Source: JAATFY01 sp049276515 (GTDB lineage Bacteria; Pseudomonadota; Alphaproteobacteria; UBA9219). Taken from it: a DNA stretch of 19,562 nt. Both the position numbers and the translations under genes were made by a program. Each line of letters starts with the position of its first letter. The stretch's first letter is position 1. Shown here piece by piece: positions 1 to 7,229 of this stretch. Under the pieces are notes generated by a model. It was not told the DNA's origin, did no database searches, and worked only from the letters and a program-made list of their open reading frames with translations. The stretch covers positions 1 through 19,562 of the forward strand of contig JBASWO010000025.1 in NCBI GenBank assembly GCA_049276515.1, in the 5' to 3' direction.

Positions 1-1517
1 CGCGTATGCTGACTGAAAAGACCGGTAAAGTGACGTTTGATGACGTTGCCGGTATTGATGAAGCTAAACAAGAATTGCAGGAAGTCGTTGATTTCCTCAA
101 AGACCCACAGAAATTTCAAAAACTCGGCGGTAAAATTCCAAAAGGCGTTTTACTCGTTGGCCCTCCCGGTACAGGCAAAACACTCACTGCACGCGCCGTT
201 GCAGGTGAAGCCAATGTGCCCTTCTTTACAATTTCTGGTTCTGACTTTGTTGAAATGTTTGTTGGCGTTGGCGCAAGCCGTGTCCGCGATATGTTTGAGC
301 AAGGTAAGAAACACGCCCCCTGCATCATCTTCATCGATGAAATTGATGCCGTCGGTCGCCACCGTGGCGCCGGCCTTGGCGGCGGTAATGATGAGCGTGA
401 ACAGACCCTCAATCAGTTGCTGGTTGAAATGGACGGCTTTGAAGCCAATGAAGGCGTGATCTTAATTGCCGCCACCAACCGTCCTGACGTTTTAGATCCT
501 GCTTTGTTGCGTCCCGGCCGTTTTGATCGTCAGGTCATCGTCCCGAACCCCGATATCGCTGGCCGCGAAAAAATTATCAAAGTTCATATGCGCAAAGTGC
601 CTTTATCGGCCGATGTTGACCCTCGCGTGATTGCAAGAGGCACCCCTGGTTTCTCAGGCGCTGATCTTGCCAATCTTGTCAATGAAGCTGCGCTGCTTGC
701 TGCACGCATGAATAAAACCACCGTTGGTATGCTCGAACTCGAGATGGCTAAAGACAAGGTCATGATGGGTGCTGAGCGCCGCAGCATGGCTATGACGGAA
801 GATGAGAAGAAATTGACCGCTTATCATGAAGGTGGTCATGCGCTGGTGAGCCTCAATGTGCCGCAAAGCGATCCTCTTCATAAGGTTACGATCATTCCAC
901 GTGGCCGTGCACTTGGCGTGACGATGAATCTGCCAGAGCGTGATAAATACGGTATGACGCTGACAGAACTGACGTCCAAGATCGCTATGATGTTTGGCGG
1001 TCGTGTTGCTGAAGAACTCATTTTTGGCAAAGAAAATGTCACAACGGGTGCATCAAGCGATATATCCCAAGCAACAGGTCTTGCCCGTCGCATGATTATG
1101 GAATTCGGCATGTCAGATAAGCTGGGACGCGTGCGTTATAGCTCAAATGAACAAGAAGTATTCTTGGGCCATAGCGTGGCCCAACAACAAAATATGTCTG
1201 AAGCCACAGCCAAGCTTATTGATGATGAAGTGCGGCGTATGGTTGAAGAAGGTGAGACACAAGCGCGTAAAATTCTTACCACGCGAATTGATGATCTCCA
1301 TAAAATCGCTAAAGCCCTGCTTGAATTTGAAACTTTATCCGGCGAAGAAATTCGTGCCTTACTTCGCGGCGAGAAGATTGTGCGCAACGAAGACCAAAAC
1401 CCTCCTGCCAATAAGGCAGATGTTACCGGCAAACGCAGCTCTGTTCCTACAACAGCAGCACCCGGTAATGATGGCCCTATGTCACCGGCACCAGCAACAC
1501 GTTCTATTGTGATTTAA
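1..1517 (+). CDS. ftsH: ATP-dependent zinc metalloprotease FtsH, 5' partial
   Basis: Membrane-anchored AAA+ protease that unfolds and degrades membrane and short-lived cytosolic proteins as a hexamer. Numbering from the ATG at position 6, the visible protein has Walker A GPPGTGKT (52-59), Walker B IIFIDEID (about 107-114), the second region of homology around ATNRPDVLDPALLRPGRFDR (156-175) and the zinc site HEGGH (274-278). In E. coli FtsH the Walker A lies near residue 192, so about 140 residues are missing. These would be the two membrane helices and the periplasmic domain. The frame is open to the left edge (CGT precedes the ATG), so this ATG is internal and the true start is outside the window. 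The C-terminal tail is Pro/Ala/Thr-rich and ends normally in TAA. Identity is very secure from the motifs. Confidence 0.97.
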   Translation, partial: RMLTEKTGKVTFDDVAGIDEAKQELQEVVDFLKDPQKFQKLGGKIPKGVLLVGPPGTGKTLTARAVAGEANVPFFTISGSDFVEMFVGVGASRVRDMFEQGKKHAPCIIFIDEIDAVGRHRGAGLGGGNDEREQTLNQLLVEMDGFEANEGVILIAATNRPDVLDPALLRPGRFDRQVIVPNPDIAGREKIIKVHMRKVPLSADVDPRVIARGTPGFSGADLANLVNEAALLAARMNKTTVGMLELEMAKDKVMMGAERRSMAMTEDEKKLTAYHEGGHALVSLNVPQSDPLHKVTIIPRGRALGVTMNLPERDKYGMTLTELTSKIAMMFGGRVAEELIFGKENVTTGASSDISQATGLARRMIMEFGMSDKLGRVRYSSNEQEVFLGHSVAQQQNMSEATAKLIDDEVRRMVEEGETQARKILTTRIDDLHKIAKALLEFETLSGEEIRALLRGEKIVRNEDQNPPANKADVTGKRSSVPTTAAPGNDGPMSPAPATRSIVI

Positions 1518-1524
1518 TGTTAAG

Positions 1525-1552
1525 CGTCATTCTGGATTTTTCCAGAATGACG
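1525..1552. repeat. 12-bp perfect hairpin after ftsH
   Basis: Arms CGTCATTCTGGA (1525-1536) and TCCAGAATGACG (1541-1552) are perfect complements around a TTTT loop, 8 bp after the ftsH stop. No T-run follows the 3' arm, so it is not a classic intrinsic terminator. It could be a Rho-assisted 3' end, an RNA-stabilising hairpin, or one copy of a dispersed palindromic repeat. I saw no second copy in the window. Confidence 0.7.
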
Positions 1553-1565
1553 TGAAGGGCAGGCC

Positions 1566-3503
1566 ATGGCGCCCACCACTTATCTTTTCCAAAATCTTTT
1601 TACCCCGCCTTACCGTTTTTTGCCATTAGCGGTCTTTGCATTTTTTGTACTTAGTTTTCTCTTACATCCAACAAGTGTTGTGCATACCGGACAGTTAAAT
1701 GATCCGGATGATTACATGCGGCTCAATCAGGTTTTAAACTGGCTGCAGGGCCAGAGCTGGTTTGACACATCCCAACCCCGCCTCAGCCCTGGCCATGAGA
1801 CCATTATTCACTGGTCGAGGTTGGTCGATATACCTCTGGCACTCATCATGCTTCCGCTGATGTTATTCTGGGAGCCTACTACTTCTGCTCTCATTGCATC
1901 TTTTATTGTGCCCTTCTTTTTGATGGGCGGTCTTTTAACCTTGGTTGCCGCGCTTGCCAAACCCTGTGTTGGTAAAGAGCGCGCCCCTTTAGCATGTCTT
2001 TTTGTGCTCTTTGCACCTTTGCTGTTGTTCAACTTCACACCTGGACGGGTTGATCATCACGCTTATCAAATTCTTGTCGCTGGCCTGAACCTTTTCTGTT
2101 TACAGCGGCTTTTTACTGACGCGAAAGCTTGGCGATACGCGATTATAGCGGGCTGCTCAAGCGCGTGCGGCCTTGCTATCGGTACTGAAGCCATGCCGTG
2201 GCTCTTGCTCACCCTTACTACATTGGGTTGTTCCGCTGCTTGGCGCGGCGATTATCTTTTGCGTCATAGCGCTGTTTTTGGCGCCACCTTTGCGGTCATG
2301 ACAGCTTTTCTTTTTGTCACAACTGTCCCTGCTGCAGATTACTCAAGCTGGGCTCTTTCCTGGTTTTCGTCAGCAGCCGTTCTTTGTGCCGCCCTCTCTG
2401 CCTTTGTTTTTATTGTTATCTATGGTCTTGGCCAACATACGGAGAGCCCCTCTTTACGCTTAGGTCTACTCGCAATTCTTGGTTTTTTTGCTGTACTGAT
2501 CTTTGCCTTAAAAGTTGAAAGCGTTTGGGGCGGGCCTTTTGCGAATTATGACCATTTTAATGCAACTACGGCGCTCGATAATATCAATGAAGCGCGACCA
2601 CTTTGGCAGGCGCTCTCGATCGACAGTTTCAATAAACTGACCTATTGGCGGGCTTTATCGACTTTCATTTCAATGCTGGTCTTGCCGCTGACAGCGCTGA
2701 TTGTCAGCTTTCGGAATATCATCACAACGAAGAGACGCGAGCGTAGCTTCTGGCTTTTACAAGGGATCTTTCTTCTCTCGGCAATACTCCTCACTCTTTT
2801 TTGGCAAATCCGCGTTGGTTATTTCATGCAATTTTTTGCCATCGTACCTTTGACCTGGCTCCTTGTGACGGGTTGGCAAATAAGTGTTATCACATTCAAA
2901 GGACGCCGCCGTTTTTGGGCAGAGATTTTTTTATTCATAGCGCTCGCCCCACTTTGCGTCTTACTCATTCCGGCTGCATTTAAAGAAACAAAATTTTATC
3001 CGGATATAGTGTTATTTCCAGCCGCACATTCAGAGATTACATGTCCCCTCAAACCTATCGCCCCCTTTCTCAATCAGCGTTATCAGGGTCAAGACATCAC
3101 CATCATGTCGGGCATGAATGAAGGACCGGAATTACTGTTCCGCACACCCTTTAAAGCCATTGGCGGCAATTATAATGTTTCAGGCAATCAAGATGTTTTC
3201 GCTTTTTTCAACGCGCGTGATGATAAGAAAGCCCAGGCTCTTTTGATGAAGTGGAATGCCACTGTCATACTGACTTGTAAGAACATTGCTCCCTTTCTGG
3301 CTGGGATGGGCAATCCTCAGTTTGGGACATCTCTCTTCCTCAAAGCAGGATCAGATGGGAAACTCCACCTCACAGGTCACCCCAAAAACCCGGCTTTATT
3401 GGAGAAACTGGTTAATAACAAAGCACCTAACTGGCTAAAGCCGGTTGAGATTCCAGGCAACAGCGACTATTTTCTTTACGAAGTTGCAAAAACGGGACGA
3501 TGA
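1566..3503 (+). CDS. Multi-pass membrane protein, GT-C/STT3-like glycosyltransferase candidate
   Basis: Large polytopic inner-membrane protein of 645 aa with about ten or more hydrophobic segments (for example near 18-33, 88-102, 107-130, 141-157, 240-253, 264-290, 298-315, 365-382, 395-413, 417-438, 450-472) and a soluble C-terminal domain from about 475. After the first membrane segment there is an acidic loop motif DPDDYMR (46-52), then HWSRLVD (82-88) and PGRVDHH (159-165). This layout is like GT-C glycosyltransferases of the oligosaccharyltransferase (STT3) type, which use a lipid-linked sugar donor and carry the acidic catalytic motif in the first periplasmic loop. The ATG at 1566 follows AGGGCAGG as a ribosome site. 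Its stop lies one base before glmM, so the two are probably co-translated. Donor and acceptor cannot be told from sequence. The fold assignment is inference; the membrane topology is clear. Confidence 0.75.
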   Translation: MAPTTYLFQNLFTPPYRFLPLAVFAFFVLSFLLHPTSVVHTGQLNDPDDYMRLNQVLNWLQGQSWFDTSQPRLSPGHETIIHWSRLVDIPLALIMLPLMLFWEPTTSALIASFIVPFFLMGGLLTLVAALAKPCVGKERAPLACLFVLFAPLLLFNFTPGRVDHHAYQILVAGLNLFCLQRLFTDAKAWRYAIIAGCSSACGLAIGTEAMPWLLLTLTTLGCSAAWRGDYLLRHSAVFGATFAVMTAFLFVTTVPAADYSSWALSWFSSAAVLCAALSAFVFIVIYGLGQHTESPSLRLGLLAILGFFAVLIFALKVESVWGGPFANYDHFNATTALDNINEARPLWQALSIDSFNKLTYWRALSTFISMLVLPLTALIVSFRNIITTKRRERSFWLLQGIFLLSAILLTLFWQIRVGYFMQFFAIVPLTWLLVTGWQISVITFKGRRRFWAEIFLFIALAPLCVLLIPAAFKETKFYPDIVLFPAAHSEITCPLKPIAPFLNQRYQGQDITIMSGMNEGPELLFRTPFKAIGGNYNVSGNQDVFAFFNARDDKKAQALLMKWNATVILTCKNIAPFLAGMGNPQFGTSLFLKAGSDGKLHLTGHPKNPALLEKLVNNKAPNWLKPVEIPGNSDYFLYEVAKTGR

Positions 3504-3504
3504 C

Positions 3505-4845
3505 ATGACACGTAAGCTTTTCGGAACAGATGGTATTCGCGGCCGCGCCAATAGTGAGCCTATGACAGCAGAAACCATGGTGCGAGTTGCTATGGCAGCT
3601 GCCAGCATGTTCCGTCGCGGCGAGCATCGCCACCGTGTCGTTATTGGCAAAGATACACGTCTCTCGGGCTATCTTATTGAACCCGCTTTGACAGCCGGAT
3701 TTATTGCTAAAGGCATGGATGTCATTTTGCTTGGGCCCCTACCAACACCAGCCGTTGCCATGCTCACTAAAAGTCTTCGTGCCGATATTGGCGTGATGAT
3801 TTCAGCATCCCACAATCCCTATCAAGATAATGGCATCAAACTGTTTGGTCCTGATGGCAATAAATTATCCGACGAGTTTGAAGCGCAAATTGAAGCCCGC
3901 ATGGAGCAAAATCCATCTGATGATAATGCTTCTGCTGAGACGCTAGGTCGCGCCAGCCGTCTTGATGACGCGATTGGTCGGTATGTTGAATATGCAAAAA
4001 ACACATTTCCAAATGGTAATTTAGAAGGTCTGAAAGTTGTCGTCGATTGCGCCAATGGTGCTGCCTATAAAGTGGCGCCCACGATTTTATGGGAACTTGG
4101 CGCTGAAGTTATTCCTATCGCCGTGCAGCCTGATGGTCGCAATATCAATGATCGTTGTGGCGCTACCTATCCCCAACTGATGCAAGAAGCCGTGCTTTTA
4201 CATCAGGCTGATGTGGGCATTGCTTTAGATGGCGATGCTGATCGCCTCATTATGTCAGATGAAAAGGGTTATCGCATTGATGGCGACCAACTGATGACAC
4301 TCATCGCGCAGAACTGGAAAAAGAACGGAAAACTTAAGGGAGACGCAGTCGTTGCGACTGTCATGTCTAATCTTGGCATGGAGCGTTACTTAGCTAAACA
4401 GAATCTAAAATTGCATCGCACCCCTGTGGGCGATCGTTATGTCGTCGAAGGCATGCGTCAACAGGGCTGTAATCTCGGTGGCGAACAATCGGGCCATATT
4501 ATTCTGAGTGATTATAGCACCACAGGCGATGGGCTTATCGCTGCTCTGCAAATCCTCTCTGTGATCCATAAACAAAAAGCTCCCGCAAGCGAAGTCTGCA
4601 ATTTATTCACGCGCGTCCCTCAAATTCTAAGCAATGTGAAAGCTTCTGCTGAAGTGCTCGATAAGGCTAAAATTCAAGATGTGATTAGTAAGGCAGAGCA
4701 AAGCTTAAATGGCACAGGCCGACTTGTAATCCGTAAGTCAGGCACTGAACCTTTGATTCGTGTTATGGCTGAAGGTGATGACGAAAAACTTGTACAAAGT
4801 TTGGTTAACAATATTATTAGTGCAATTCGCGAAGAAGCTGCCTAG
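3505..4845 (+). CDS. glmM: Phosphoglucosamine mutase GlmM
   Basis: Interconverts glucosamine-6-phosphate and glucosamine-1-phosphate in the cytosol, on the path to UDP-GlcNAc for peptidoglycan and lipopolysaccharide. The 446-aa protein has the N-terminal KLFGTDGIRG signature (4-13). The phospho-serine loop ISASHNP puts the catalytic serine at residue 102, the same number as in E. coli GlmM. The metal loop DGDADR is at 242-247, followed by GEQSGH and the C-terminal phosphate-binding RKSGTEPLIRVM. The open frame extends upstream to 3445. The ATG at 3505 is chosen because it sits immediately before the conserved N-terminus and one base after the stop of the membrane protein, with GGGA at 3494-3497 as a modest ribosome site. 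FtsH-GlmM neighbourhood is common in proteobacteria; here the membrane protein is inserted between them. Confidence 0.97.
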   Translation: MTRKLFGTDGIRGRANSEPMTAETMVRVAMAAASMFRRGEHRHRVVIGKDTRLSGYLIEPALTAGFIAKGMDVILLGPLPTPAVAMLTKSLRADIGVMISASHNPYQDNGIKLFGPDGNKLSDEFEAQIEARMEQNPSDDNASAETLGRASRLDDAIGRYVEYAKNTFPNGNLEGLKVVVDCANGAAYKVAPTILWELGAEVIPIAVQPDGRNINDRCGATYPQLMQEAVLLHQADVGIALDGDADRLIMSDEKGYRIDGDQLMTLIAQNWKKNGKLKGDAVVATVMSNLGMERYLAKQNLKLHRTPVGDRYVVEGMRQQGCNLGGEQSGHIILSDYSTTGDGLIAALQILSVIHKQKAPASEVCNLFTRVPQILSNVKASAEVLDKAKIQDVISKAEQSLNGTGRLVIRKSGTEPLIRVMAEGDDEKLVQSLVNNIISAIREEAA

Positions 4846-4879
4846 TCTTTTTTAAAGTCATATTTTCTTGGAGATATTG

Positions 4880-5260
4880 ATGTTGAATCGCGAAGGTTAT
4901 TCTTGTTCCAATATTCGCCGTGCTTTATCTGAGTTTGATATGATGCTTTCTGCTGGCAGGGAACTCTGCACCTCTTCTGGCAGCCCTCTCACACTTGATG
5001 AAGCTTCCTTCATTGTTCCTTGGCCAAGTGAAGCCTTTCCTTTTGTAGCTGGTCAGGCCGATGTGGGACGCGATCCACAAAAAGTAGCGGCAGTCAGCCA
5101 AGATTTTTTGAAGTTCGGCACGCGCCCTGGGGCTCCCTACAATGACACTTCATTATCTCCTTATTTATGTGGCTTAGAAAGTCACGAACTTGATCCAAAA
5201 GAAATACCATCAGCTTTGGATGAAGTTATTGAGGCTGAGCAAAATCGTGGCAAAGAATAA
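4880..5260 (+). CDS. Small hypothetical protein (126 aa)
   Basis: Unrecognised. The ATG at 4880 has GGAG at 4870-4873 with six bases of spacing, better than the in-frame TTG at 4868. It lies 34 bp after glmM on the same strand with no obvious terminator, so it may be the tail of that transcript. The protein is soluble, has no signal peptide or membrane segment, and ends in a charged, acidic helix-like stretch (about residues 100-126, rich in D, E and K). It has three cysteines but no metal-type spacing. Codon use resembles the neighbouring genes. It is probably a real gene of unknown, perhaps lineage-restricted, function. Confidence 0.6.
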   Translation: MLNREGYSCSNIRRALSEFDMMLSAGRELCTSSGSPLTLDEASFIVPWPSEAFPFVAGQADVGRDPQKVAAVSQDFLKFGTRPGAPYNDTSLSPYLCGLESHELDPKEIPSALDEVIEAEQNRGKE

Positions 5261-5275
5261 CCCCAACGGTTGCGC

Positions 5276-5452
5276 ATGACTTTAGAAATGATGGACAAAA
5301 GCAACCACGATGAATTTGGGCAGGTTTTCCCAGGCGCCGCATCAGAGGTGAGCCGTAGAAAATGGCAGCAAACTTTTGGCTATAGAACCCCACCCCACCC
5401 TTGGGGCGGCAATAAACGTGAAATCGTAAAGTTTAGACGCGCGTTCGTGTAA
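5276..5452 (+). CDS. Small hypothetical protein (58 aa)
   Basis: Unrecognised short frame beginning 15 bp after the preceding small gene, with an in-frame TTG alternative at 5270. The ribosome site is poor. The C-terminal half is basic and aromatic, with W, F, Y, and a PPHPWGG stretch followed by KREIVKFRRAF. It ends 9 bp from the stop of the convergent minus-strand gene. It could be a real small protein or the remnant of a longer gene. The even fill of the space and strand agreement with its neighbour are the main support. Confidence 0.4.
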   Translation: MTLEMMDKSNHDEFGQVFPGAASEVSRRKWQQTFGYRTPPHPWGGNKREIVKFRRAFV

Positions 5453-5461
5453 CGGTAATCT

Positions 5462-5914
5462 TTAACTACCAGCGGCTAAACGGATACCACGCTTAGGTAG
5501 CTTATGAACATTGTCGCGTGCTGGTGAAGTCACCATCCATAATGCGCGCTCATCGGTAATTTCTTGGCAGGGTGTGCCATTTGGATTTGTAGCGCTACTG
5601 CAGTTTGTAGCAATAAAGACAGTGCGGGAAAGTGCGCCTGAAAATTCTCGCAATTTTTCGTATTCACCTAATTTGGTGTTGCCGGCTAAAGACCTAATTT
5701 GACACGCATCCCCTAGGATAATTCCTTTGCCATCAATTTGAGCGCCCTTGGGATCTCTTTCACCCACCCATTCCATGATGAAGACATGGCTATAGTGGGT
5801 AAAAAGCCCATCAAGCTGTTGCCTCGACATACAGAGATAAGGGGACTGGATTAGTACCCACAAAGCACTCCGCGGTTTGCTGCTGTCACATACTTGAAAA
5901 AAGGCGCTTTTCAC
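5462..5914 (-). CDS. Hypothetical protein (150 aa)
   Basis: Unrecognised. The longest frame starts at a GTG (5912-5914) with AGAAGG three bases upstream on the minus strand, a short but usable spacing. The next in-frame ATG (about 5830) has no ribosome site. The protein is soluble with mixed alpha/beta character and five scattered cysteines. There is no clear signal peptide and no motif I can name. It converges on the two small plus-strand genes and is divergent from serC, so the 5915-6036 gap must hold promoters for both directions. Coding on this strand is the more convincing choice because the plus-strand frame inside it is only 63 aa. Confidence 0.5.
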   Translation of the reverse strand: MKSAFFQVCDSSKPRSALWVLIQSPYLCMSRQQLDGLFTHYSHVFIMEWVGERDPKGAQIDGKGIILGDACQIRSLAGNTKLGEYEKLREFSGALSRTVFIATNCSSATNPNGTPCQEITDERALWMVTSPARDNVHKLPKRGIRLAAGS

Positions 5915-5957
5915 AAGCCTTCTAATGCTTTCAAAACACCATTAACCAGCTATCTGA

Positions 5958-5986
5958 TTGACGTTATTGCCCCTCTTAGCTAGGGT
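5958..5986 (+). promoter_or_regulatory. Candidate serC promoter
   Basis: TTGACG (5958-5963) is followed after 17 bp by TAGGGT (5981-5986), a good -35 and a weak -10. The start of transcription would fall near 5993, at the first base pairs of the hairpin in the probable serC leader. Read by eye only. Confidence 0.4.
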
Positions 5987-5990
5987 TTTT

Positions 5991-6036
5991 GTGGGTTGCG
6001 GCTCCCCACCGAGTCGTATCGAAGAAGGTATTTCAA
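5991..6036 (+). ncRNA. Probable serC leader RNA (cis-regulatory)
   Basis: The leader is short and ends at the serC ATG. Stem GTGGG (5991-5995) pairs with CCCAC (6005-6009) around a 9-nt loop containing GCGGCTC. A second small stem CGA (6010-6012)/TCG (6019-6021) comes just before the AAGAAGG ribosome site (6022-6028). A conserved structured leader called the serC motif is known upstream of serC-serA in alphaproteobacteria (Rfam RF00517), and this element has the right gene, position, size and two-hairpin form. I have not matched it to the covariance model, so the family assignment rests mainly on context. Confidence 0.45.
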
Positions 6037-7218
6037 ATGTCTATTTCTACGCCTGCGAAGCCAACGCTTCGTCCTAACTGCCCCAATTTTTCCTGCGGCC
6101 CTTGCACAAAATACCCCGGATGGTCATTCGATGCACTGAAAGGTGCTGCCCTTGGCCGTTCACACAGAGCCAAACTTGGCAAAGATAAATTAAAGCAAGC
6201 TATTGAAGAAACGAAAGCGTTGCTTGGTCTTCCAAAAGATTATCTCGTTGGCATCATGGCCGCATCAGATACAGGTGCTGTTGAGGCAGCTCTTTGGTCA
6301 CTTCTTGGGCCACGTCCTGTTGATGTTTTTGCTTGGGAAAGCTTTGGCAAAGATTGGGTGACCGATTGCATCAAACAATTAAAGCCTTTGGAAGCTCGTA
6401 GCTTTGTGGGTGACTTTGGTGTTCTCCCTGATCTCAAACAAGCTAACTTCGATCACGATATTGTCTTCACATGGAACGGCACGACATCAGGTGTGATCGT
6501 ACCGAACGGTGATTGGATCCCCGCAGACCGTAAAGGCCTTACCATCTGTGATGCGACATCATCGGCAGCGGCTGTGCCGATGCCGTGGGATAAACTTGAT
6601 GTCATTACCTATAGCTGGCAGAAAGTTTTAGGCGGTGAAGCCCAACACGGCATCCTGATTTTATCACCACGCGCTGTTGAAAGACTTGAATCTCACAAAC
6701 CTGCCTGGCCGGTTCCAAAAATTTTCCGTATGACCAAGGACGGCAAGATCAATAAGGGTATTTTCGAAGGCGAAACGATTAACACGCCTTCCATGATGTG
6801 TGTTGAAGATGCTCTTGCTGCTATGGCTTGGGCACGCTCTGTTGGTGGATCCAAAGGCCTTTGTGAACGTACTCAGAAAAATGCACGCGTGCTTCAAGAT
6901 TGGGTGACGCAATCAAGTTGGATCGAATATCTAGCAGAAGACGCTGCTGTTCGCTCGCCCACATCGGTTTGCTTAAAGCCAAAAGATGCAGTGATCAAGG
7001 CGATGAGCCGTGATGATCAAACGGCATTTTTCAAAAAACTAACCGGCATGCTTGAAGCTGAAAAAGTTGCTTATGACATTGCTTCTTACCGTGACGCACC
7101 ACCTGGCTTACGTATCTGGTGTGGCGCTACTGTTGAGGCGAGCGATCTCAAAGCCCTCACTGGCTGGCTTGATTGGGCTTATGCCACCTGCCGAGCCGAT
7201 CTCAAAGCTGCTGCTTAA
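6037..7218 (+). CDS. serC: Phosphoserine aminotransferase SerC
   Basis: PLP enzyme that transaminates 3-phosphohydroxypyruvate with glutamate to phosphoserine (and acts in pyridoxal phosphate synthesis in some bacteria). The 393-aa protein begins with a stretch typical of the alphaproteobacterial subgroup: NCPNFSCGPC (14-23) then GRSHR (40-44). The PLP lysine is in YSWQK (192-196, K196), followed by LGGEAQHG. The pyrophosphate-binding region includes WNGTTSGV (146-153) and CDATSSAA (171-178). The ATG at 6037 has AAGAAGG upstream; the longer frame from a TTG at 5989 would run through the leader hairpin and is rejected. serA follows after 11 bp, so the pair forms an operon. Confidence 0.96.
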   Translation: MSISTPAKPTLRPNCPNFSCGPCTKYPGWSFDALKGAALGRSHRAKLGKDKLKQAIEETKALLGLPKDYLVGIMAASDTGAVEAALWSLLGPRPVDVFAWESFGKDWVTDCIKQLKPLEARSFVGDFGVLPDLKQANFDHDIVFTWNGTTSGVIVPNGDWIPADRKGLTICDATSSAAAVPMPWDKLDVITYSWQKVLGGEAQHGILILSPRAVERLESHKPAWPVPKIFRMTKDGKINKGIFEGETINTPSMMCVEDALAAMAWARSVGGSKGLCERTQKNARVLQDWVTQSSWIEYLAEDAAVRSPTSVCLKPKDAVIKAMSRDDQTAFFKKLTGMLEAEKVAYDIASYRDAPPGLRIWCGATVEASDLKALTGWLDWAYATCRADLKAAA

Positions 7219-7229
7219 AAGGAAAAAAC

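Noticed and set aside
6..8. ATG at position 6 as the start of ftsH.
   Set aside because: The frame is open to the window edge and the expected membrane helices are missing, so this methionine is internal.
5971..5990. CCCT/AGGG stem followed by TTTTT upstream of serC, like an intrinsic terminator.
   Set aside because: The stem is only four pairs and overlaps the likely -10 element, so it would not be transcribed from the serC promoter.
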